Shown: in pieces, positions 1-6,187 of the stretch | Numbering within the stretch: position 1 is the first letter of the stretch | How the letters are laid out: every line of letters starts with the position of its first letter | Assembly: GCA_964497245.1 (NCBI GenBank) | Contig: CAZCCC010000016.1 | Location: forward strand, 1-30,347 | Length of the DNA stretch: 30,347 nucleotides | Reading direction: 5' to 3' | Source of the DNA: CAZCCC01 sp964497245 | Lineage (GTDB): Bacteria; Patescibacteriota; Patescibacteriia; Buchananbacterales; UBA6539 | The notes under the pieces: model-generated | Database searches by the model: none | Told to the model about the DNA's origin: nothing | Seen by the model: only the letters and a program-made list of their open reading frames with translations | Translations under genes and position numbers: made by a program

Positions 1-59
1 CCAATAAATTCATTGAAATATCATTCAAGGCTGTTCCATTTGCTTTCTAAAGCCCAAAT

Positions 60-209
60 TTAAAATTGAGCCGCGTAAGCGATCCACCCCAAAACAAATA
101 AAACAATAATAATTGACAAAAAAGAGAACCCTAAAAATTTACCAGCTTCAATAAGACTTTGGACACGCGGTTTTGGTTGATGGCGATAATTATGGCTTAA
201 ATAAGGCAT
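60..209 (-). CDS. Small single-helix membrane protein (49 aa)
   Basis: Unrecognised small protein. It begins MPYLSHNYRHQPKPR, a basic hydrophilic head, and then has one hydrophobic helix (about residues 28-45, ending GWIAYAAQF). The ATG at 209 and TAA at 60 give a clean frame. This basic-head, one-helix layout is common in small inner-membrane proteins. It lies 18 bp downstream of the HTH gene on the same strand, so co-transcription is likely. No function can be assigned, and its small size leaves some doubt that it is a real gene. Confidence 0.55.
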   Translation of the reverse strand: MPYLSHNYRHQPKPRVQSLIEAGKFLGFSFLSIIIVLFVLGWIAYAAQF

Positions 210-227
210 ATATATTCTGAATATTAA

Positions 228-404
228 TTATTCAAAATGATTCTGTATGAATTTCATTAGGTCTTTTTCTAAAACCCTATAGGTTTTATGGCCAATTTTA
301 GCTGCCCGAAGTTTTTTTGCACCAACCCAGCGATAAACTGTTTTCTGGCTTACCTTCATTATTTTTGCCACATCTTCTAATGTAAGAATTCCGTAATTGC
401 CCAC
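228..404 (-). CDS. Small helix-turn-helix (excisionase/MerR-like) DNA-binding protein
   Basis: A 58-residue protein that is almost entirely one winged-HTH of the HTH_17/excisionase type. LTLEDVAKIMKVSQKTVYRW forms the helix-turn-helix (residues 7-26), followed by the usual wing-like stretch (KLRAAKIGHKTYRV) and a short C-terminal helix. A GTG start is chosen because the upstream frame is closed by a TGA two codons earlier. A consensus sigma-70-type promoter lies about 40 bp upstream. Members of this family act as small repressors or as excisionases of mobile elements; no integrase is seen here. Repeats around the promoter could be its operators, which is inference. Confidence 0.8.
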   Translation of the reverse strand: MGNYGILTLEDVAKIMKVSQKTVYRWVGAKKLRAAKIGHKTYRVLEKDLMKFIQNHFE

Positions 405-441
405 AAATCAATTTAATATTTAGTTAACTTATTTTATTTTA

Positions 442-470
442 ATTATAAATAATATGTCTTCCATTGTCAA
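442..470 (-). promoter_or_regulatory. Consensus promoter of the HTH gene
   Basis: On the minus strand TTGACA (465-470) is followed after exactly 17 bases by TATAAT (442-447), a perfect match to the housekeeping promoter consensus. The GTG start of the HTH gene is 38 bases beyond the -10 box. Confidence 0.85.
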
Positions 471-550
471 TCATAAGTTATACACAGTATATCTTTGTCT
501 ATTTTATGGATATATACTAAACTATAGTTCATCATTGTCTTTCATTGTCT
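462..550 (-). promoter_or_regulatory. Helically phased GACAAWG repeats upstream of the HTH gene
   Basis: On the minus strand the motif GACAATG (once GACAAAG) occurs at 462-468, 493-499, 533-539 and 543-549. The starts are about 31, 40 and 10 bases apart, close to whole helical turns. The first copy overlaps the -35 box. This could be an operator array for the adjacent HTH protein. The rest of the 405-735 stretch is AT-rich and holds only this array, the promoter, a terminator hairpin and the 85-bp duplication. Confidence 0.4.
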
Positions 551-565
551 AATTCAAAATAATAA

Positions 566-589
566 AAAATAGCTGTTTATAGCTATTTT
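566..589 (-). terminator. Intrinsic terminator downstream of ndk
   Basis: A 9-bp stem AAAATAGCT/AGCTATTTT with a 6-base loop is followed on the minus strand by a T-rich run. It lies beyond the ndk stop and its duplicated 3' end and probably ends the comEC-to-ndk transcription unit. It can also form on the plus strand. Confidence 0.6.
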
Positions 590-608
590 CTTTTGCCTAC
601 TAATTTAC

Positions 609-779
609 TATGAAAAAATTTTGATTTCTAAATTAATATTCAAAATTTAATTACTCTAAAATTCCATCCAAGTTAACATCATACAAAATCTGTTATGAAA
701 AAATTTTGATTTCTAAATTAATATTCAAAATTTAATTACTCTAAAATTCCATCCAAGTTAACATCATACAAAATCTGTT
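609..779. repeat. Exact 85-bp tandem duplication of the ndk 3' end
   Basis: Bases 609-694 reappear without a mismatch at 694-779, a period of 85. The right copy holds the last ~14 codons of ndk, its stop and 3' flank; the left copy is the same DNA placed downstream of the gene and is not translated. Identity over the full unit means either a very recent slippage duplication or an assembly artefact. Confidence 0.95.
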
Positions 780-1341
780 CGGAAACCAAACGATACTCAA
801 TAATTTCTTTTACATCAAACCAAAGCCTAATTTCCCTTTCTGTTTCTTCTGGTTTATCAGTACAATGAACCAGATTTCTTACTGCCCTGTTATCTATGCT
901 TGATAATGGATAAGAATCTATTGTAAAATCTCCCCTAATTGTTCCAACATCAGAAGTTAACGGCTCAGTTCCGCCAACAAGCTTTTTAACTATTCCAACC
1001 GCACTATTCCCTTCTATAACCATGGCTAAAACCGGTCCGGAAGTTAAAAAATTAACTAAGGCCTGTATAATGTCTTTACCATACTGGATTGGCTCTTTAT
1101 CTATTGTTAAACCTTGGCTTTTTCTGTCTTCAACTATTCTTTTTCCTTTTTCTAAAAACCACTTATCATCTTTATGGTAATGCTCCCAGCATTGCTTTTC
1201 ATTTGGCACTAAAAATTTAAAAGCAACAAATTTCAGACCTGTTTTCTCAATCCTTGAGATAATTTCCCCCATCAAAGTACGCTGTATGGCATCCGGCTTA
1301 AGAATTACCAATGTTTTTTCTTTTTTTAATTCTTTAATCAT
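736..1341 (-). CDS. ndk: Nucleoside-diphosphate kinase
   Basis: NDPK transfers the gamma phosphate of ATP to (d)NDPs through a phosphohistidine. The ATP-binding opening KPDAIQR is at residues 15-21 and the catalytic segment NLVHCTD carries the active histidine at about residue 159. At 201 residues it is longer than the usual 135-155: there is an insertion of roughly 40-50 residues after KWFLEKGKR and a C-terminal extension, as in long-form NDPKs of some archaea and CPR bacteria. It is last in the run comEC, MBL, response regulator, ndk. The final codons lie inside the exact 85-bp duplication, so the natural C terminus could once have differed. Confidence 0.93.
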   Translation of the reverse strand: MIKELKKEKTLVILKPDAIQRTLMGEIISRIEKTGLKFVAFKFLVPNEKQCWEHYHKDDKWFLEKGKRIVEDRKSQGLTIDKEPIQYGKDIIQALVNFLTSGPVLAMVIEGNSAVGIVKKLVGGTEPLTSDVGTIRGDFTIDSYPLSSIDNRAVRNLVHCTDKPEETEREIRLWFDVKEIIEYRLVSEQILYDVNLDGILE

Positions 1342-1381
1342 TTTTTATAAATTATAACTTAAAAATCAATTCTTTTCTTAC

Positions 1382-1756
1382 CTATTTTAAATATGACCTC
1401 ACTTTTTCAACGACTTGAGTTGGAGTCATTGAAGCCTTGACTATATAATCATCTGCACCTAGCTTTTTGCCTTTCTCAATGTCGGATTCTTGCCCGAGGT
1501 TTGAGAGCATTAAAACCGGAATATTCTTTGTCCTTACATCATTTTTCAATTCTGTTAATACGGCAAAGCCGTCCATTTTAGGCATCATTATATCCAATAA
1601 AATGACATGGGGCAGTTCTTTTTTAGCCTTTTCTAGCCCTAAAATGCCATCTTCAATAATTTCCAAATTAAGCCCTTCCTGCTGAAATTTAAAATTATAC
1701 ATTTCAGCCAACTCATTATCATCCTCAATTAATAAAATTTTTATCTCATTACTCAT
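1382..1756 (-). CDS. Stand-alone CheY-like response regulator receiver
   Basis: A single receiver domain of 124 residues with no output domain. The acidic pocket EDD is at residues 11-13, the phosphoacceptor Asp is about residue 55 in LLDIMMPKMDG, the switch Ser is about 85 (VLMLSN) and the conserved Lys about 107 (DDYIVKA). It probably works through protein-protein contacts as CheY does. It sits between the ComEC pair and ndk on the same strand, 45 bp downstream of the MBL gene and 40 bp upstream of ndk. No histidine kinase is in the window, so its input is unknown. Receiver-only proteins beside pilus or competence genes often control surface machinery; that link is inference here. Confidence 0.93.
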   Translation of the reverse strand: MSNEIKILLIEDDNELAEMYNFKFQQEGLNLEIIEDGILGLEKAKKELPHVILLDIMMPKMDGFAVLTELKNDVRTKNIPVLMLSNLGQESDIEKGKKLGADDYIVKASMTPTQVVEKVRSYLK

Positions 1757-1801
1757 GATGTTATAATAACAGAATTTAAAAATTTTTCAAGGGTCGGGCG
1801 G

Positions 1802-2632
1802 CTAAAACTCAAAAACAAAATCCCCACTCAAATTAGTTTGAAAAATTTCTGCTCTCAGACTTTTCAAACTATCAACTGTCGCTTTGTGAGGGTGGCCGAA
1901 TTTATTATTTTCTCCACAGGAGATAACAGCCTTATTAGGATTTACGGCCTTCAAAAAATCATAGCTATTGGCAGTATCTGAACCATGGTGACCAACTTTT
2001 AATATATCGGCACTCAAATCAAGACTTGTTTTAACCAGACTTTCCTCATCCTCGTAATCACCTGCCAACAAGATTTTAATATCGCGATAAATCAGTTTGA
2101 ATACGATTGAAGCATTATTTAGATTATTAATTTTTTTGGATTCAAGGCTTAAATTGGGGAAAAAAATCTCCAGCTCAACTCCGTCATTAAGGGAAAAAAT
2201 CCTCTGTTGGTCAATAATTTCAAGCGGAATATTTTTCTCTCTGATTTTATCAAGCCAAGCGAAATAATCAGATGAAGAATATAGAACACCTGTCGTAAAA
2301 ATCTTTTTGACTTTGTAGCGATTTAAAACTTCAACCAAACCAATAATATGGTCAGCATGTGGATGGGTCAAAATCATCAAGTCAATCTGCCTCTCATAAA
2401 AAGGCAGATACTCTCCAAGCTTATATACAACTTTGTTGTCTGATCCGCCGTCAATTAAAATATTATAACGATTGGGGGTGCGAATTAAAATTGAATCCCC
2501 TTGTCCGACATCAAAAACATAAAAGCCGAAGCTTGGGGATTTGTATTCAAAATAAACTGTAAAAAACAAAAACAAAATAACCGATCCGATGGTTAAATAA
2601 AAATAAAAAATTATTTTTTTAGCTTTATTCAT
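1802..2632 (-). CDS. ComEC-type metallo-beta-lactamase domain protein, membrane anchored
   Basis: The protein corresponds to the C-terminal MBL domain of ComEC as a separate polypeptide. One N-terminal membrane helix (about residues 8-28) is followed by the MBL fold with DVGQGDSILI, IDGGSDN, the metal motif HPHADH at 90-95, an AGDYED motif and HHGSDTANSY. In full-length ComEC this domain is thought to degrade the non-transported DNA strand. The gene starts one base after the stop of the upstream comEC gene, so the two are almost certainly co-translated. It has its own membrane anchor and signature motifs, which argues for a genuine gene split rather than a frameshift. Confidence 0.88.
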   Translation of the reverse strand: MNKAKKIIFYFYLTIGSVILFLFFTVYFEYKSPSFGFYVFDVGQGDSILIRTPNRYNILIDGGSDNKVVYKLGEYLPFYERQIDLMILTHPHADHIIGLVEVLNRYKVKKIFTTGVLYSSSDYFAWLDKIREKNIPLEIIDQQRIFSLNDGVELEIFFPNLSLESKKINNLNNASIVFKLIYRDIKILLAGDYEDEESLVKTSLDLSADILKVGHHGSDTANSYDFLKAVNPNKAVISCGENNKFGHPHKATVDSLKSLRAEIFQTNLSGDFVFEF

Positions 2633-2633
2633 A

Positions 2634-3875
2634 TTAAAAATCTAAAGAAGCCCAAGGAATTAAAGAAAGAAATTCAACAATCTTGATCAAATAGCTTAAA
2701 GTCAGCGAAACCGGCCAGAAAAAAAATTGCTTTTCAAAAATAAGCCCCATAAACATTGCGAAAAATCCGCTGATCATCATATAGGGCAAAGCCGGCAAGA
2801 CCAGCAGATTGGCAAGCGGTCCGATCAATGACAAACGGCCGAAATTATAAATTATCAGCGGCGTTGTTGCAATCTGGGCTGACAATGAAACCTGAAATGA
2901 TTCTTTTACCCCGAGCGAATTGGGAAATTTTTCAAATAATTTTTCAAAAAAAGGCAAAAAATAAATCAAGCCTAAAACCGCGCAAAAAGAAAGTTGAAAT
3001 CCAATATCATCCCGCAAAATTTTTGGATTTATAAAAATCATCAAGCCAGCGGCAAAAAGTACGGTATTGACTGAACGGCTGAGACGTCCGGTATATATTG
3101 CCAAAATTGCCAGCCAGCCCATCAAAGCGGCTCTTACGGCCGATGGCGGAAATCCGACCATGGCGACATAACCGGCTAAAACCAAAGTGACCAACCAAAA
3201 CGCTTTTTTGCGCGGCAGATAAAAAGCCAATGCCAATTTCATAAAAATTGCGGTAATAATTGTAATATGCAAACCGGAAATTGCTATTAAATGGCTGGTG
3301 CCGGTAATACTGAATTTGTCCGAAAGATCCTGGGGTACTCCCCTTTTTGACCCGAGAAGAATTGCGGAAAACAAGCTGGCCTGCGGTTCGGGCAAATTAG
3401 AATTTATTATTCGTTGAAGCTTTGCCTTAAAATCAAAAATTTTTGTTAATAGCCAATCGCCGTTGCCGCGGTTGATTAGTTTAATTCGCGGATATGAACA
3501 AATCAAATATATACCGTCTTTTGCCAAATATCTGTCATATCTGAAATCATTAAAAGATTCCGGTCTCTTTAATTTGCAGCTTACCTCAATTAAATCGCCG
3601 TATCTATATTCTGGATATAAAGAAGCACTTACTAAAATTTTTCCCTCAAATCCTTCAATTGGCTTTATTGTCAATTTTACATGATTAATCCTTTTATCCG
3701 GCTTATCAATTATTACTCCTTGAAATATTTCGTATTTGCCGTAATAGCTGCTATCTTTTATTTCATCTTTAAAAAAAGTTAAAAAAGCGGTAATAATAAT
3801 AAAACAAACAAGAAAAAACTGGAAAATTTTACTTTTTGAATTAAACATAAATTGAAAAAACCTGATTATTACCAT
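2634..3875 (-). CDS. comEC: ComEC/Rec2-type DNA uptake channel (without MBL domain)
   Basis: Inner-membrane channel thought to carry single-stranded DNA into the cytoplasm during transformation. An N-terminal helix is followed by an OB-like DUF4131 region (residues ~40-130) and then the polytopic Competence domain with SAILLGSKRGVPQDLSDKF, the helix-rich GTSHLIAISGLHITII segment and PPSAVRAALMGWLA, all typical of the family. The protein is 413 residues and stops before the MBL domain, which the next gene encodes. As first gene of the run it is followed by the MBL protein, the receiver protein and ndk. Many CPR bacteria lack nucleotide synthesis and keep competence genes, so nutritional DNA uptake fits; that role is inferred. 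Confidence 0.9.
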   Translation of the reverse strand: MVIIRFFQFMFNSKSKIFQFFLVCFIIITAFLTFFKDEIKDSSYYGKYEIFQGVIIDKPDKRINHVKLTIKPIEGFEGKILVSASLYPEYRYGDLIEVSCKLKRPESFNDFRYDRYLAKDGIYLICSYPRIKLINRGNGDWLLTKIFDFKAKLQRIINSNLPEPQASLFSAILLGSKRGVPQDLSDKFSITGTSHLIAISGLHITIITAIFMKLALAFYLPRKKAFWLVTLVLAGYVAMVGFPPSAVRAALMGWLAILAIYTGRLSRSVNTVLFAAGLMIFINPKILRDDIGFQLSFCAVLGLIYFLPFFEKLFEKFPNSLGVKESFQVSLSAQIATTPLIIYNFGRLSLIGPLANLLVLPALPYMMISGFFAMFMGLIFEKQFFFWPVSLTLSYLIKIVEFLSLIPWASLDF

Positions 3876-3881
3876 TTCATA

Positions 3882-3910
3882 TTGACAATTTTATGATTTG
3901 GCATCATATT
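3882..3910 (+). promoter_or_regulatory. Promoter of the plus-strand cassette
   Basis: TTGACA at 3882-3887, a 17-base spacer and CATATT at 3905-3910 give a perfect -35 and a 4/6 -10. It starts 7 bases beyond the divergent comEC start at 3875, so the two genes share this control region. Confidence 0.65.
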
Positions 3911-3963
3911 AAAGATAGTGTTGCTTTTATATTTTCTTAGTCTCAGAAATAAGGAGATTGAAC

Positions 3964-4398
3964 ATGAATAAATTATTTGTTCCTTTGACTCCAGAAAGTG
4001 AAAAATTGGTGCGCTCAAGGCGCGCTTGGCCACAAACTCCGGAAGAACTCTCAATAAAAAATATTCTTCAAAGAACAGAGATGGACAGCCCGCTGAATGT
4101 AAACGGCACCCGTGAAGAGTTTCGCCTTCCACCTGAAGAAGAAGAGGCTGATCCTCATCATACTAAGCGGGTATTGCATTACATACATTGCGGCCGAGCG
4201 CAGGAAATAGGCATGTTTTTTGATTTGGCTTTTTCCCTGGAAAATGTCCACGGAGCAAATCTTTGTACCGGCTGTGATGTAAAATCACTGCCCGTTGAAC
4301 TGCGAGTTGCAATATTAATGACCCATTTGGAAATGATGCTGGACATTTGGATAAAATATCCAGTCCAGTTTTGTCAAGTATTCAAACTCAGTGCTTAG
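3964..4398 (+). CDS. Hypothetical protein; lone plus-strand gene
   Basis: I do not recognise this 144-residue protein. It is soluble, with an acidic EEEEAD stretch in the middle and a C-terminal half containing HYIHCGRAQEIGMF, then CTGCD, then a hydrophobic helix with LRVAILMTHLEMMLDI. The clustered His and Cys residues could bind a metal, but no known site is complete. The ATG at 3964 is preferred over a TTG two codons earlier because AAGGAG (3951-3956) is ideally spaced from it. It is the only plus-strand gene, has its own promoter and terminator, and its base composition looks more GC-rich than that of its neighbours. It resembles an independently acquired cassette. Confidence 0.75.
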   Translation: MNKLFVPLTPESEKLVRSRRAWPQTPEELSIKNILQRTEMDSPLNVNGTREEFRLPPEEEEADPHHTKRVLHYIHCGRAQEIGMFFDLAFSLENVHGANLCTGCDVKSLPVELRVAILMTHLEMMLDIWIKYPVQFCQVFKLSA

Positions 4399-4412
4399 CG
4401 CTGGGTTTTTTT
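4387..4412 (+). terminator. Intrinsic terminator of the plus-strand cassette
   Basis: CTCAGTGC (4387-4394) pairs with GCGCTGGG (4398-4405) across a TTA loop (8 bp with two G-U pairs), followed by seven T. The stop codon TAG (4396-4398) lies within the hairpin. Confidence 0.85.
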
Positions 4413-4438
4413 AAAAAAACATCAACCTAAAAGGTTGA
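4413..4438 (-). terminator. Intrinsic terminator facing the cassette terminator (ahcY unit)
   Basis: On the minus strand TCAACCT and AGGTTGA form a 7-bp stem with a 3-base loop, followed by TG and seven T (4419-4413). It probably ends ahcY transcription and abuts the T-run of the opposing terminator. Confidence 0.75.
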
Positions 4439-4449
4439 CGCTATGTTGA
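4436..4449. repeat. 14-bp repeat TGACGCTATGTTGA (copy 1)
   Basis: The same 14 bases recur at 6049-6062. In both places a perfect hairpin ends in or beside the TGAC, although the two stems have unrelated sequences. Copy 1 runs straight on into TTTTTATTT, whereas copy 2 is interrupted by the MITE-like element. Confidence 0.7.
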
Positions 4450-4480
4450 TTTTTATTTAATTTCTTATCTTCCTTATCTT

Positions 4481-4498
4481 GCCTGCCTGGCGGCAGGC
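4481..4498. repeat. GC-rich palindrome (REP-like)
   Basis: GCCTGCC (4481-4487) and GGCAGGC (4492-4498) form a 7-bp stem with loop TGGC. It is much more GC-rich than its surroundings and of a kind dispersed between genes in many CPR genomes. Confidence 0.6.
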
Positions 4499-4517
4499 TG
4501 AAAACTTATCTCACTTA

Positions 4518-5777
4518 CTACGTGCCTATTTCCCAACTCGCCAGATATTTTTCCTGCTCTAGTGTCAGCTTATCAATATTGATTCCCATTGACTTTAATT
4601 TTGATTTGGCAATCCAATTTTCTATTTTGTCTGGTATATAATAAACTTTATTCTGCAATTTTTTGTAATTTTTAATTACATATTCAGTGGCCAAAGCTTG
4701 CGTGGCAAAACTCATATCCATAACTGAAGCCGGATGGCCTTCGGCAGCCGCCAAATTAATAAGCCTACCTTCACCCAAAAGATAAATCCTTTTTCCGCCG
4801 GGCAAAATATATTCATCAACAAAATTCCTTACATTCTTTTTGACATTTTTGGCTATTTTCTTTAAACCTACCAAATCAATCTCAACGTCAAAGTGTCCTG
4901 AATTGCAGACAATTGCCCCGTCTTTCATTTTCTTAAAATGTTCTCTTCTAATAACATGAATATCGCCGGTCAAAGTGCAAAATAAATCACCGACTGCTGC
5001 TGCTTTGAACATTGGCATAACTCTAAAGCCATCCATTGCCGCTTCCACCGCCTTAATTGAATCAACTTCGGTAATAATTACATTTGCCCCCATTCCACGC
5101 GCCCGAGAGGCAAAACCACGTCCGCACCAGCCATAGCCGGCAACAACCACATTTTTTCCGGCAAATAAAGTATCAGTCGCCCTAATTATCCCGTCTAAAG
5201 TTGATTGTCCTGTACCATAGCGGTTATCAAACAAATTTTTGGTTTTGGCATCATTTACCGCAATAATCGGCACTAAAAGCTTACCTTCTTTTTCCAAAGC
5301 TTTTAGGCGAATTACACCGGTCGTTGTTTCTTCCATTGAGCCTTTAACTTTAAAGGCTTGATTTTTGTATTTAGTGTGAAGTAAAGATAATAAATCAGCG
5401 CCATCATCCATTGTAATATCAGGTTTATGGCCGATGGCGGCAATCAAATTGTTGTAATAGCTTTTTTTGTCCTCGCCGCATTTGGCAAAAACTTTGATAC
5501 CGTAATTTTTAACCAAGGCAGAGGCAACGTCATCTTGGGTTGAAAGCGGATTGGAAGCACAAAGCAAAACATCAGCTCCGCCGGCTTTTAAGGTTCTGAC
5601 TAAATTTGCGGTTTCACAAGTGACATGCAGGCAGCAGGAAACTTTCAAACCCTTTAATGTTTTATCCTTGGCAAAACGTTTCTTGATTTCACCTAAAACC
5701 GGCATATCGCGCTGTGCCCATTCAATTCGCTTTCTGCCTTCAGGGGCTAATTTTATGTTTTTGATGCTGTAGTTCAT
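4518..5777 (-). CDS. ahcY: Adenosylhomocysteinase (S-adenosyl-L-homocysteine hydrolase)
   Basis: Splits S-adenosylhomocysteine, the inhibitory product of SAM-dependent methyl transfer, into adenosine and homocysteine using tightly bound NAD. The 419-residue protein has CLHVTCETANL (~49-59), the substrate region DDGADLLSLLH (~124-134), VNDAKTKNLFDNRYGTGQS (~174-192) and the Rossmann motif VVAGYGWCGRG (~211-221). The start MNYSIKN at 5777 is preferred: an upstream in-frame ATG would add 11 residues unlike the family and overlap the preceding reading frame. The length fits bacterial and archaeal enzymes without the long insertion. An adenosine kinase gene lies upstream, which would pull this reversible reaction forward. 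Confidence 0.96.
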   Translation of the reverse strand: MNYSIKNIKLAPEGRKRIEWAQRDMPVLGEIKKRFAKDKTLKGLKVSCCLHVTCETANLVRTLKAGGADVLLCASNPLSTQDDVASALVKNYGIKVFAKCGEDKKSYYNNLIAAIGHKPDITMDDGADLLSLLHTKYKNQAFKVKGSMEETTTGVIRLKALEKEGKLLVPIIAVNDAKTKNLFDNRYGTGQSTLDGIIRATDTLFAGKNVVVAGYGWCGRGFASRARGMGANVIITEVDSIKAVEAAMDGFRVMPMFKAAAVGDLFCTLTGDIHVIRREHFKKMKDGAIVCNSGHFDVEIDLVGLKKIAKNVKKNVRNFVDEYILPGGKRIYLLGEGRLINLAAAEGHPASVMDMSFATQALATEYVIKNYKKLQNKVYYIPDKIENWIAKSKLKSMGINIDKLTLEQEKYLASWEIGT

Positions 5778-5778
5778 T

Positions 5779-6027
5779 TTAAATTGTTTTAATTTTAAAT
5801 TTGTTCTCAATACTATTGATGCGCTTCTCTAACCTTGGATGAGAATCGTGAATATGAACTATCCATTCCTTAGTTAAATAAAAATCAACTTTCTGCGCTA
5901 AACCGTCAACAGTAGTTGTTAAATCTTCAACTTGTTTCTTAGTCGCTAAAGAGCAAGTCTTTTCTTCAAGACGCTCAACTATTACTCGATCTAAAATTTC
6001 TTCAAATTATTTTGGTGTTAATTCCAT
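5779..6027 (-). pseudogene. Decayed small coiled-coil gene with internal TAA
   Basis: An 82-codon reading frame immediately upstream of ahcY, interrupted by TAA at codon 7. It reads MELTPK, stop, FEEILDRVIVERLEEKT, then a heptad-rich stretch KKQVEDLTTTVDGLAQKV, then a tail HPRLEKRINSIENKFKIKTI. It matches the general form of small, often repeated CPR proteins that begin with L-T-P-K-Q-F, so a CAA-to-TAA change at the Gln is the simplest explanation. Everything after the stop is intact, suggesting recent loss or a sequencing error. Its end lies one base before the ahcY ATG. The hairpin GTCATTAAT-A-ATTAATGAC precedes its start. Function unknown. Confidence 0.7.
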
Positions 6028-6062
6028 AGTTTTGTCATTAATAATTAATGACGCTATGTTGA

Positions 6063-6164
6063 CCCCACACCTATTTTACTCATTAATGTTAAAACTAAAT
6101 AATTCACATTATTAAGTAGAAAAGTTTATCCTTAATAAGATTGATAAGTAAAATAGGTGCGGGG
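6063..6164. mobile_element. MITE-like 102-bp element with 17-bp inverted ends and TTGA target duplication
   Basis: The ends, CCCCACACCTATTTTAC (6063-6079) and its inverse (6148-6164), match at 16 of 17 positions, flank an AT-rich centre and contain no ORF. TTGA occurs on both sides (6059-6062 and 6165-6168). An apparently empty version of the site exists at 4436-4454, where the same flank runs straight from TTGA into TTTT. This supports transposition with a 4-bp target duplication. No transposase is in the window, so it would be non-autonomous. Confidence 0.75.
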
Positions 6165-6187
6165 TTGATTTTAGTATTGTTATATTA

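Noticed and set aside
2630..2640. ComEC and MBL genes as a frameshifted single comEC
   Set aside because: The MBL protein has its own start codon and membrane anchor and both pieces are complete at their junction, so a true gene split is the better reading.
3869..4132. Minus-strand ORF opposite the plus-strand cassette
   Set aside because: It runs antisense to a gene with promoter, RBS and terminator and has no recognisable domain.
5797..6009. Reassignment of TAA to an amino acid
   Set aside because: Most conserved genes here end normally at TAA and lack internal TAA; two isolated cases fit decay or sequence error better.
5778..6062. SAH or SAM riboswitch before ahcY
   Set aside because: The region is occupied by the decayed coding frame and a simple hairpin; no aptamer core is seen.
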